Origin: Muribaculaceae bacterium
Lineage (GTDB): Bacteria > Bacteroidota > Bacteroidia > Bacteroidales > Muribaculaceae
Direction of reading: 5' to 3'
DNA: 64,000 bases
Assembly (NCBI GenBank): GCA_017557665.1
Contig: JAFYYI010000083.1
Location: forward strand, 1-64,000
Shown here: positions 15,660 to 23,880 of the stretch, one piece after another
Layout of the letters: every line of letters starts with the position of its first letter
Numbering within the stretch: position 1 is the first letter of the stretch
The notes under the pieces: model-generated
Databases searched by the model: none
Told to the model about the DNA's origin: nothing
Seen by the model: only the letters and a program-made list of their open reading frames with translations
Translations under genes and position numbers: made by a program

Positions 15660-15690
15660 CAAATATATAACCAATATTTCCCACCACCAA
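15660..15690 (-). promoter_or_regulatory. Promoter of the trpB2 leader
   Basis: Minus strand: TTG (15690-15688), 20-nt spacer, TATATTTG (15667-15660). Predicted start near 15653 gives a leader of about 180 nt that includes the Trp-codon ORF and the hairpin. Confidence 0.75.
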
Positions 15691-15803
15691 GAAAAATCGA
15701 GAAAAAGTTGTGCTCACCTGTCCAGAACTACAAAAACCAGTCAGACCACACCTCACGTTTAACGATAGAAACTATAATTAGAATAATGTAATTGCAGATT
15801 TCA

Positions 15804-15835
15804 TTTGGATTTATACAAGAAAAAGTTTAATTTTG
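15804..15835 (+). promoter_or_regulatory. Promoter of the DUF853 ATPase gene
   Basis: TTTG 15804-15807, 20-nt spacer, TAATTTTG 15828-15835; start near 15842, 44 nt before the ATG. Confidence 0.78.
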
Positions 15836-15885
15836 TGACCAATTAATAGGTTGAAACACAATAACCAATAAATAAGACGACAATC

Positions 15886-17478
15886 ATGTACACTCAAGAA
15901 AACGGATTCTACATCGCCCACGGGCCAAACGGACCCATCAGCATCCTGGGCAATATGGCCAATCGTCACGGCCTGATCGCCGGCGCCACGGGAACAGGTA
16001 AGACGGTGACCCTCCAAGTGATAGCCGAGAGTTTCTGCAAGGCAGGAGTACCCTGTTTCATGGCCGACATGAAGGGTGACCTCTCGGGCATCAGCCAGCC
16101 GGGCAAGCTGTCAAGCTTTATCGAGAAGAGGCTGCCCGAGTTCGGCATGAACCAGGAAGACCTCACCTTTGAGGGCTGCCCCGTCAGGTTCTACGACGTC
16201 TATGGCGAGCAGGGCATCTCGATGCGCTCCACCATCGGTGAAATGGGACCCGACCTGATGGCACGCATCCTAAGCCTGAACGAGACCCAGACCGGCGTAC
16301 TCAACATCCTGTACCGCATCCTCGACGAGAAGGGCATTCTGCTTGACGATATCAAGGACCTGCGCAGTGCCCTCGACTGGCTCTCACGCCATGCCAAGGA
16401 ATATACCACCCAATATGGCAACGTCTCCACCGCCAGCATCGGTGCCATCCAGCGAGCCTTGCTTCACCTCGAGAACCAGGGTGCCGACAAGTTCTTTGGC
16501 ATCCCGTCATTCGAGATCGAGGACCTGCTGGAGACACGGGACGGCAAAGGCATCATGAGCGTTCTGGCTGCCGACAAGCTGATGCTGCAGCCCAAACTTT
16601 ACTCCACCTTCCTGCTGTGGCTGCTGAGCGAGCTCTACAGCACCCTGCCCGAGGTCGGCGACCTGGAGAAGCCCAAGCTGGTCTTCTTCTTCGACGAGGC
16701 CCACATGTTGTTCGAGGACACGAGCAAGGCCCTCACCGAGAAAATCGAACAGGTCATCCGCCTCATCCGCAGTAAGGGCGTGGGCATCTTCTTCATTTCG
16801 CAGCTTCCCACCGACATCCCCGACATCATCCTGGGACAGTTGGGCAACCGTGTCCAGCACGCCCTGCGCGCCTACACACCGCGAGACCAGAAGGCCATCA
16901 GAGCCGCTGCCGAGACCTTCCGCACCAACCCCGAATTCAAGACCGACGAGGCCATCACCCAGCTCGAGACCGGCGAGGCGCTGGTATCGTTCCTTGACGA
17001 GAAGGGCGCCCCCAGCGTTGTTGAACGCGCCAAGGTACTCTTCCCCTTGAGCCAGATTGGCGCCATCACCGAGGGGCAACGCCTCGACATCATGAATGCC
17101 AACAAGGACGTCAACGCCAAGTACAAAGAGACCGACGAGAGGGAAAGCGTGTTTGAGGTGTTCGCCCGCGAAGCCGAAGCCGAGGCCAAGGCTGCCGAGG
17201 AGGCCGCCGCAGAAACTGCAGCAGCCAAAGAGGCCGAAAAAGAAGAGAAAGCCAAGAAGAAAGAGAAGACCCTTTGGTCCAAGATATGGAAATCGGTGGT
17301 GACCGCCGTCACCGCAACCCTGGCCACCATTATGGGCAAGAAGGTCTCTGATGCCATCACCGGCAAGAAGAGCAAGAACACTGGAGTCAAGGACGTTGCA
17401 GGACGTGCCGCCAAGAACGCCACCAGCGCTGCCGGTCGCCAGATCCTGCGCGACATCCTTGGCAACATCGTCAAATAA
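15886..17478 (+). CDS. HerA/DUF853 family P-loop ATPase
   Basis: 530 residues, typical for the YjgR/DUF853 family related to HerA and FtsK translocases. Walker A GATGTGKT is at 33-40, and Walker B LVFFFDEAH at about 265-273. The IRSKGVGIFFISQLPTDIP segment carries the sensor region and an Arg-rich stretch (TPRDQKAIRAAAETF) follows. The C-terminal 120 residues are a charged Ala/Glu/Lys helix, likely a coiled coil (about 418-465), ending in a Gly/Ala/Lys-rich tail. The role is unknown; DNA pumping or remodelling is assumed from fold. Monocistronic with its own promoter and terminator. There is no NurA partner nearby, so it is not a HerA-NurA repair pair. Confidence 0.85.
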   Translation: MYTQENGFYIAHGPNGPISILGNMANRHGLIAGATGTGKTVTLQVIAESFCKAGVPCFMADMKGDLSGISQPGKLSSFIEKRLPEFGMNQEDLTFEGCPVRFYDVYGEQGISMRSTIGEMGPDLMARILSLNETQTGVLNILYRILDEKGILLDDIKDLRSALDWLSRHAKEYTTQYGNVSTASIGAIQRALLHLENQGADKFFGIPSFEIEDLLETRDGKGIMSVLAADKLMLQPKLYSTFLLWLLSELYSTLPEVGDLEKPKLVFFFDEAHMLFEDTSKALTEKIEQVIRLIRSKGVGIFFISQLPTDIPDIILGQLGNRVQHALRAYTPRDQKAIRAAAETFRTNPEFKTDEAITQLETGEALVSFLDEKGAPSVVERAKVLFPLSQIGAITEGQRLDIMNANKDVNAKYKETDERESVFEVFAREAEAEAKAAEEAAAETAAAKEAEKEEKAKKKEKTLWSKIWKSVVTAVTATLATIMGKKVSDAITGKKSKNTGVKDVAGRAAKNATSAAGRQILRDILGNIVK

Positions 17479-17562
17479 CCTGAGCACAGGAACAAGAAGA
17501 CAACTCTCCAAGAGAGGTTCCATAACCATCATCAGGTGGCCCAGGACAGGGCGAAAAAGAAC

Positions 17563-17605
17563 ATCGGCCCCGGAGCGAAATGACTCCAGGGCCGATTTAC
17601 TTTTT
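17563..17605 (+). terminator. Terminator after the DUF853 gene
   Basis: Stem ATCGGCCC-c-GGAG / CTCC-a-GGGCCGAT with one mismatch, 8-nt loop, then TTAC and five T. Confidence 0.85.
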
Positions 17606-17668
17606 GTGCTTAGCAGTATGGTATGTTTTTCAAGTGCTTATTTTAATGGTCGTCTTTATCTTCTCTTG

Positions 17669-17817
17669 TTTACTCACAGGTTTGCCGGTTACCTCCCTTT
17701 CGATAGCAATGGTTTGGTTTTTATATGGTATTGGAATGTTTTATTATTAATGTGCGGCAAAAGTCGTTGTTTTAATTATAACAGTGATGTGGTAACCGGC
17801 AAAACCAAGTGAGTAAA
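17669..17817. repeat. 149-bp element with long near-perfect terminal inverted repeats
   Basis: Left arm 17669-17693 (TTTACTCACAGGTTTGCCGG and 5 more bases) and right arm 17791-17817 are inverted copies differing only around the AGG/TTGGT junction. The 97-nt AT-rich centre has no ORF. It lies between the convergent 3' ends of the ATPase and XRE genes. It could be a MITE, an invertible segment or a large bidirectional hairpin; no target-site duplication or good internal promoter was found. Confidence 0.7.
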
Positions 17818-17848
17818 ATATCAACATTATTACATAGATATTCAAAAT

Positions 17849-18382
17849 TTATTGTGAGGGTTCAAAGGCCTCAAACCTGCCGTCGCTGTAGAAAACCATG
17901 ATGTTAACCACACGACGCGCTTCGGGTGACGTACCTCCACGCGTACTGCGACTGGCAATGTTGCTGCGCATGATGCTCTGGATGGCCTCGTTGACCGATG
18001 TTGGCGTCGCCATCCGTTGAGACGATTTAGGCGAAGGCCTATAAGCGACAGGATCATCGTCGTCAAACGAAATTGCACGCTGGCTCATATCTTCGGCCAG
18101 GGTCTCATGAGGCTCATGAGAGGTTGACATCTTGTCAGCATCCTGAGCCGGGGCAGCGCTGCCTTGCATCAACATTTCCCCATCGCCAAACATGAGCCAC
18201 ATGACATTCAAGGATGGATATGCTCGATGTATCTTGCCGATCACCTCATCACTCACTTTCTTGTTGCGGCCATTGAGCAGCTGCGAGAGAGTGGGACGAG
18301 GGATATCGCAAGTATCAGCAAACTGAGAATTGGAAATTCCAGCCTGCTGAAGAAACATCTTTAGCCTCGTTACAATATCCAT
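17849..18382 (-). CDS. XRE-family DNA-binding protein
   Basis: 177 residues. The N-terminus (about 3-62) is a Cro/C1-type helix-turn-helix: VTRLKMFLQQAGISNSQFAD, then RPTLSQLLNGRNKKVSDEVI as recognition helix region, and LNVMWLMFGDGEML, the usual end of this domain in Bacteroidales regulators. The rest is polar and low in structure, ending in VVNIMVFYSDGRFEAFEPSQ. The DUF853 gene converges on it. The long AT-rich region upstream contains its promoter (18535-18566). Targets are unknown; autoregulation is possible. Confidence 0.85.
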   Translation of the reverse strand: MDIVTRLKMFLQQAGISNSQFADTCDIPRPTLSQLLNGRNKKVSDEVIGKIHRAYPSLNVMWLMFGDGEMLMQGSAAPAQDADKMSTSHEPHETLAEDMSQRAISFDDDDPVAYRPSPKSSQRMATPTSVNEAIQSIMRSNIASRSTRGGTSPEARRVVNIMVFYSDGRFEAFEPSQ

Positions 18383-18534
18383 TTAAGAACAATTTTTAAA
18401 CTCAGCTCAAGTCGGTGAGATTACCAAATTCTCGAGCTAAAAATTATCTGACTCAAATCTGCGACCGGGAATACCCCCTAAAATCGCTCCAAAACCTCAA
18501 AAATGCCTGTTTGCGTTTTTTAATTTTGGAATTG

Positions 18535-18566
18535 CAAATTTAAAACGAATATTTGAATTGACCAAA
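18535..18566 (-). promoter_or_regulatory. Promoter of the XRE regulator gene
   Basis: Minus strand: TTTG (18566-18563), 20-nt spacer, TAAATTTG (18542-18535). Leader of about 145 nt. Confidence 0.65.
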
Positions 18567-19851
18567 TTTAAAAACGAAAATTTTAAAATTTACAATTATG
18601 TTTTCCAAAAATAGACAATTTTTAGGGTTATGCAAAAGCAAATTAAATTATTTAAATAACTACTTTATTGTTTATGCTATATCTAGCTAATATTTAGTTA
18701 TTTGTGCTTTTACAAATATGTTGATTTCAGCGCTGAGGTGGGATTGTCCGCTTTTATATAGCAATACTAGAGGTTTTTCGTCTAATTTATTGTTTTTCAG
18801 TCATTTGTAGTATAGTATAACAAATGTTAATGGCATTTTTTGATGATTTTGCAAACTTTACGGGCGTAAATTCTCATTTTTTAAGTCCGGGGCGCAATTG
18901 CAAACCCGAGACCAGGGTCGAAAACAGCCTGTTTTGATCCCCACCCTCTCATTTGAATTCGCAAACGAAGAGGTGTTTTCAAAGCCGAATTAGTCGTTGG
19001 TAAAATACCAATTTTGATTTTCTGGATGCTCAACTCGATTTCCTTGCGATATTTTTCAGCCCACTCTAAATCAGTGCGGAATATCAAATTTTAAGCGATT
19101 CTAGCAAATTCAATGTATTTCCGTTATTTGACAATATCCCTTTATCAATGGGTATTTGTGGTAATCTTTTGTGGGTAAAAATCGTGTATTTAGAGAGGTC
19201 AGAAAAACCGCAAATCCAACCATTTTCGGTACTATTTGCCCTTTAAGGCCATATTTAGTCTAAAATCGGGTAAAAAGCGACTTTTAGACCAATTTTTAAC
19301 CTTATTAGCGATATGACTAGAACACACTTTCTCTCCCACCCTACAAGCAATTAGGTGCCAAAAACGTCGTTTTTCAGAAGAGGAAATCAGCAATATTTTG
19401 GTGTGTTTTTCGGGGCATATTTGGCGGCTGAATCCCTGGGAAATCGAAATTTTCTGACTCAAAATCTGTGCAATTTTTTTAAATGAGGGCTTCGCCCCCA
19501 CTCCACAGCGCTAAAAAATCTGACACGAGGCAGCAATCTGCACCAGAAAAATCGATTCTGAACCCGATCCAGAACTTGGCACGTTTCTCAAAAAAACACA
19601 TCTCGGGAGACCTAAAAAACGCACTGTGTCATCCCGGAATTTGATTCCGGTGAAGGTGCTTGATGTTCATCCTTCATCATTCAATGTTTAATGTGAGAGA
19701 CACCATCTTGTGACTCGTGAGCAATCCTGGGTCAGTTCATCTCATCGCCATCCTGATGTCACTGCATCTTGCCGATGACAGTTCCATGCCCTACCCGATA
19801 CACTTATCGGACGAACCAGTTGACAGCATTCACTTGCTGCATAAAAATGAC
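18567..19851. other. AT-rich stretch with no convincing gene
   Basis: About 1.3 kb with low GC between the XRE promoter and the uvrA terminator. Two minus-strand ORFs (18881-19087 and 19232-19501) lack signals, family likeness and the codon use of the neighbours, so I do not call them. Bases 19634-19852 are less AT-rich and hold small hairpins: CCGGAAT-ttg-ATTCCGG at 19635-19651, TGAAGG/CCTTCA next to it, and CCGAT/ATCGG near 19796-19812. The stretch could be an eroded island, a decayed gene or an unrecognised RNA. I found no consensus promoter reading into it. Confidence 0.5.
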
Positions 19852-19887
19852 CGAGGGGGAGCTCCTGATTGAGCTCCCCCTCGTTTT
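19852..19887. terminator. Strong bidirectional terminator beside uvrA
   Basis: Perfect 13-bp stem CGAGGGGGAGCTC / GAGCTCCCCCTCG with a 6-nt loop. On the plus strand TTTTAGTTTTTT follows; on the minus strand TCATTTTTA follows. It lies 67 bases past the uvrA stop. Confidence 0.9.
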
Positions 19888-19949
19888 AGTTTTTTACATA
19901 AAAATCCGAAATCGTGATTTGCTTAACTCGAAATCCTTGGCCTGAAAAT

Positions 19950-22784
19950 TCAGGCGTTGAGTTCTTGCTTGAGAAAACGCGCTGTGATCGAGTGCTTGGA
20001 TTTAGCAACTTTTTCGGGTGTTCCGGCAGCGACCACCTGTCCGCCTCCTCGCCCACCCTCGGGTCCCATATCGATGATATAGTCGGCACACTTGATCACG
20101 TCAAGGTTGTGCTCGATGACAATGACTGTGTTTCCCTTATCCACGAGCCGGTTGAGCACTCCCAGCAAAACCTTGATGTCCTCGAAGTGCAAACCCGTTG
20201 TGGGTTCGTCAAGGATGTACACCGTCTTGCCTGTGTCCTTCTTGGCCAGCTCACATGCCAACTTCACGCGCTGGCACTCACCGCCCGACAGCGTGCTTGA
20301 AGGCTGTCCCAACTTGATATAACCGAGTCCCACATCCTGCAACACCTTGATTTTTCTCAATATCGACGGCACAGCGTCAAAGAATTCCACAGCCTGGTTA
20401 ATGGTCATGTCTAGCACATCGGCAATGGATTTACCCTTGAACTTGACCTCGAGCGTCTCACGGTTGTAGCGCTTGCCGCCACATTCCTCACAGGGCACGA
20501 GCACATCGGGCAAGAAATTCATCTCCACCGCCTTGTAGCCATTGCCATTGCACTTCTCGCAGCGTCCGCCACCAGTGTTGAACGAGAAGCGTCCCGGCTT
20601 GTAAGCGCGGATTTTGGACTCGGGCAAGCCGACGAAAAGGTTGCGGATATCGGTAAACACGCCGGTATAGGTCGCCGCATTGGAGCGCGGTGTGCGTCCC
20701 AATGGTGCCTGGTCAACAGTGACCACCTTATCTATATATTCCAGTCCCTGGATGGAGTCATAGGGTAACGGGGCGGTGTGCGAGCGATAGATTCTTTGAC
20801 TCAGGATGGGCTGTAATGTGGCATTGATGAGCGTTGACTTGCCGCTGCCGCTCACACCCGTGACACAGATAAAGCACCCCAAAGGCAACTCCACATCCAC
20901 CCCTTTCAGGTTGTTGCCTCGGCACCCCTTCAGGCTCAGGTGCTTGCCATTGCCCTCACGTCGTTTCTTGGGCACCCCGATGACGCGTGTTCCGTTCAGG
21001 TAGTCGGCGGTGAGCGTGTGTTGCTTCAGGAGCTGTTGCGGTGTTCCGGCAAACACGACATGGCCACCCTTGCGACCCGCCAGGGGACCAATATCGATGA
21101 CATAGTCGGCCTGGAGCATCATTTCCTTGTCATGCTCGACCACCAGGATGGTGTTACCGTCATCACGCAAGGTCTTCAACGAGTCTATCAGGCGCTGGTT
21201 ATCGCGCTGATGCAGACCGATGGAAGGCTCGTCAAGGATATAGAGCACGTTGACCAGCCGCGAGCCGATCTGCGTGGCCAGCCTGATGCGCTGGCTCTCA
21301 CCACCCGACAAGGACGCCGAGTTGCGGTTGAGCGACATGTAGTCCAGTCCGACCTCAATCAAGAAACTCAACCTTGAGTCTATTTCCTTGACGATTTCGC
21401 GAGCGATTTCCCATTGGGTGGGCGTGACGTGATTGTGGAGGTCTTGAATCCACTCGCGCAGCTCACTGATGTCCATGGCCGCCAACTGGGCGATATTCTT
21501 GTCATTAAGCCTGAAGTGCAACGTCTCACGGTTGAGTCTCGCACCGCCACACTCGGGGCACACAGCCCGCGAGAAGAACTGCCCTGCCCACTTCTGGGCG
21601 GCGCTCGTGGCCGTGTCGTCCTGCTGCATCTCGATATATTTCACGAGACCGTCAAAAGTCAAGAAATAGTTGCTTGTTGACAGCGTTTCGGTGCGCAAGT
21701 TGAGACGTTCGTTGGTGCCGTTGAGGATGTCGTTTAGTGCCTCCTCGGGCAATTCTCCGAGCGGCGTGTCAAGAGTGCAGCCATATTTTTCACAGATGGC
21801 CTGTATCTGCCAGAAAATCTGCACATTCTTATACTTGCCTAGCGGCAGGATACCTCCGTTGCGGATGTTCAGGCTCATGTCGGGCATGATCTTGTCACGG
21901 TCAATGATATTGACATAGCCCAAACCCTTGCAACGCGGACATGCGCCCAGGGGTGAGTTGAACGAGAAATTGTGTGGTGCAGGTTCCAGATAGGACAAGC
22001 CCGTAGCCGGATCCATGAGCGAACGGCTGTAATAACCCACCTCGTCCGTCTCAGCATCCAAAACCATCAACTGGCCGTTACCCTGCTTGAAAGCCAGGTC
22101 AACGGTGTCGTTGAGGCGCTTGCGGTCCTTGTCGGCGACCTTGAGGCGATCCACCACCAGTTCCACACTATGGTTAACATAGCGGTCCAACTTCATGCCG
22201 AAGGTGATTTCCTTCAACACGCCATCCACACGCACGTTGATATACCCCTTCTTGCGCAGGTTCTCGAACAGGTCCTTATAATGTCCCTTACGGTTCTTGA
22301 CCAGCGGAGCGAGGATATAAATCCTGCGGTCGTTGTAACGCTCGAGAATCAGACTCAGAATCTTGTCGCTAGTGTACTTGACCATACGCTCGCCCGAGAG
22401 GTAGGAATAGGCGTCGGCGGCACGGGCATAGAGCAGTCGCAGGTAATCATAGACCTCGGTCGTCGTTCCCACGGTGCTGCGCGGATTGCGGTTGACGGTC
22501 TTCTGCCCTATCGAGATGACAGGACACAGACCGGATATCTTGTCCACATTGGGGCGCTCAAGCATCCCCATCATGTTACGGGCATAGGAAGAAAAGGTCT
22601 CGAGATAGCGCCGCTGTCCCTCGGCAAAGACGGTGTCAAACGCCAGCGATGACTTGCCGCTGCCGCTCAGTCCCGTGATGACCGATAGGCGGTAATGCGG
22701 TATTTCCACATCGATGTTCTTGAGGTTATGGACTCGGGCGCCCAGCACCTCAACGCTTTCTATTTCCTGCCCGTTGAGTTTCAT
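19950..22784 (-). CDS. uvrA: Excinuclease ABC subunit A
   Basis: 944 residues, full length for UvrA. It is the damage-recognition ATPase of nucleotide excision repair, working with UvrB and UvrC in the cytoplasm. Two ABC ATPase units are present: Walker A GLSGSGKSS (about residue 38) and GVSGSGKST (about 645), with signatures LSGGESQRIRLA and LSGGECQRVKLA. Zinc-finger cysteines appear in CPRCKGLGY/CPECGGARLN and in CEKCNGNGY/CEECGGKRYN. The lytic transglycosylase gene lies 66 bases upstream on the same strand. No LexA-like site was recognised. Confidence 0.97.
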   Translation of the reverse strand: MKLNGQEIESVEVLGARVHNLKNIDVEIPHYRLSVITGLSGSGKSSLAFDTVFAEGQRRYLETFSSYARNMMGMLERPNVDKISGLCPVISIGQKTVNRNPRSTVGTTTEVYDYLRLLYARAADAYSYLSGERMVKYTSDKILSLILERYNDRRIYILAPLVKNRKGHYKDLFENLRKKGYINVRVDGVLKEITFGMKLDRYVNHSVELVVDRLKVADKDRKRLNDTVDLAFKQGNGQLMVLDAETDEVGYYSRSLMDPATGLSYLEPAPHNFSFNSPLGACPRCKGLGYVNIIDRDKIMPDMSLNIRNGGILPLGKYKNVQIFWQIQAICEKYGCTLDTPLGELPEEALNDILNGTNERLNLRTETLSTSNYFLTFDGLVKYIEMQQDDTATSAAQKWAGQFFSRAVCPECGGARLNRETLHFRLNDKNIAQLAAMDISELREWIQDLHNHVTPTQWEIAREIVKEIDSRLSFLIEVGLDYMSLNRNSASLSGGESQRIRLATQIGSRLVNVLYILDEPSIGLHQRDNQRLIDSLKTLRDDGNTILVVEHDKEMMLQADYVIDIGPLAGRKGGHVVFAGTPQQLLKQHTLTADYLNGTRVIGVPKKRREGNGKHLSLKGCRGNNLKGVDVELPLGCFICVTGVSGSGKSTLINATLQPILSQRIYRSHTAPLPYDSIQGLEYIDKVVTVDQAPLGRTPRSNAATYTGVFTDIRNLFVGLPESKIRAYKPGRFSFNTGGGRCEKCNGNGYKAVEMNFLPDVLVPCEECGGKRYNRETLEVKFKGKSIADVLDMTINQAVEFFDAVPSILRKIKVLQDVGLGYIKLGQPSSTLSGGECQRVKLACELAKKDTGKTVYILDEPTTGLHFEDIKVLLGVLNRLVDKGNTVIVIEHNLDVIKCADYIIDMGPEGGRGGGQVVAAGTPEKVAKSKHSITARFLKQELNA

Positions 22785-22798
22785 TATTATCTTGTTAA

Positions 22799-22848
22799 AG
22801 TCGTAAAGGACTTAAGGTCCTTAAAGTCATTAAAGTCACTTCGTTAAA
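22799..22848. repeat. TTAAAGTC/GGACTTAAGG repeat
   Basis: Short palindromic array with units AAAGGACTTAAGGTCC and TTAAAGTCATTAAAGTC. Similar arrays occur at about 12755-12792 and 36176-36228. Confidence 0.6.
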
Positions 22849-22850
22849 GC

Positions 22851-23816
22851 CTAATCCACGACCCAATCCTTGTTATAGACGGTGAAGGTGCGCTTGCTGC
22901 GGTAAAGGTCGTTCTGATTGGGGATGCGCACCTTATAGGTCTTGCCTGAGGCATTGGTCAGTTTGGTGGAGCGAATCCAGGGATTGGCCTCGCGCAGTTG
23001 AGCATAGGTGATGCCCTTGCCCTTAGCCCAGTCGGCCCAGCTTGCAACCGATCCCGTGACGTCAACGGTGGTGTAGGCCACCGGCTGATACAGGTTGGCA
23101 CGAGTGAAACGGTAGCCATAACGTTTGGGAGATTCCATCACCAGCTTGTAGGCAATGATACGGAACACATAGCGCGAGGTCTCCTGCACCAGGAAGAGGT
23201 CAAATGAATTATCCGCACCCTGCTTGGACAACTCGCTGGAAATGCGTCCCATGCCGGCATTGTAGCTAGCGGCCACGGTAGGCCAGTGGCCATATTTCTT
23301 ATAGGCAGCCTTGAGCAACTTGCAGGCAGCCACGGTGGATTTCTCGGGATCATAGCGTTCGTCCACCTCATCGCCCACTTCGAGGCCATATTCACGTCCC
23401 GTTGCCGCCAATAGCTGCCACAGCCCGGCCGCCTTGGCGCTGGAATAGGCATTATAATCCATCGAACTCTCGGTGACGGCCATATACAGGAAGTCCAACG
23501 GGATGCCCTGTTCCTTGAGAATTTTAGCCAATAACGGGAAATAGCGATTGGCGCGCTTGAAGCACAGCTCGGTCGTTGTCTGGCCATAGATGATGCTCGT
23601 CAACTCACGGTCGAGGCGCTCGGCCATGTCCAGACGGTCAAAACTCACCTCGTCGCCAGCAAAGTTGACACTCATGGGTATATCGGGGCTTGCCGTCGTG
23701 CCGAACACAGGTGACGAGCCGCCGGTTGACTTGCTATACTCGCGTTTGAGTTGTGCCTGTGTCGCCATCGACGATGCCAACAGCAACACGGCCATCAATA
23801 TCATTGTCCGTTTCAT
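22851..23816 (-). CDS. Lytic transglycosylase (SLT/MltD-like)
   Basis: 321 residues. A signal peptide (about 1-21, ATQAQ) is followed by a catalytic SLT domain (about 95-245). The catalytic Glu is in MAVTESSMDYNAYSSAKAAGLWQL (about residue 115), and the downstream AASYNAGMGRI motif is intact. The C-terminal 60 residues (AQLREANPWIRS and KTYKVRIPNQND) resemble a LysM-like or YkuD-adjacent binding module rather than a clear LysM repeat. The enzyme cleaves the MurNAc-GlcNAc bond in periplasmic peptidoglycan. It sits between a T9SS-type surface protein gene and uvrA. Confidence 0.9.
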   Translation of the reverse strand: MKRTMILMAVLLLASSMATQAQLKREYSKSTGGSSPVFGTTASPDIPMSVNFAGDEVSFDRLDMAERLDRELTSIIYGQTTTELCFKRANRYFPLLAKILKEQGIPLDFLYMAVTESSMDYNAYSSAKAAGLWQLLAATGREYGLEVGDEVDERYDPEKSTVAACKLLKAAYKKYGHWPTVAASYNAGMGRISSELSKQGADNSFDLFLVQETSRYVFRIIAYKLVMESPKRYGYRFTRANLYQPVAYTTVDVTGSVASWADWAKGKGITYAQLREANPWIRSTKLTNASGKTYKVRIPNQNDLYRSKRTFTVYNKDWVVD

Positions 23817-23852
23817 ATTATTATCCTCTCGCTAATCACTATTCACTAATCA

Positions 23853-23880
23853 ACAAATTGCGGCAAAAGCCGCAATTTGT
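23853..23880 (-). terminator. Hairpin at the end of the T9SS-type gene
   Basis: Perfect 12-bp stem ACAAATTGCGGC / GCCGCAATTTGT with a 4-nt loop, touching the stop codon. No T-run after it, so it may instead stabilise the mRNA. Confidence 0.5.

Noticed and set aside
15886..17478. HerA-NurA defence or repair system, or an anti-phage island with the XRE regulator
   Set aside because: No NurA, SIR2, nuclease or other effector gene is adjacent; DUF853 ATPases are common housekeeping genes and the XRE gene is convergent, not in the same operon.
19232..19501. 89-codon minus-strand ORF in the AT-rich region
   Set aside because: Lys/Ser/Phe-rich composition expected of AT-rich non-coding DNA; no start signal, promoter or family likeness.
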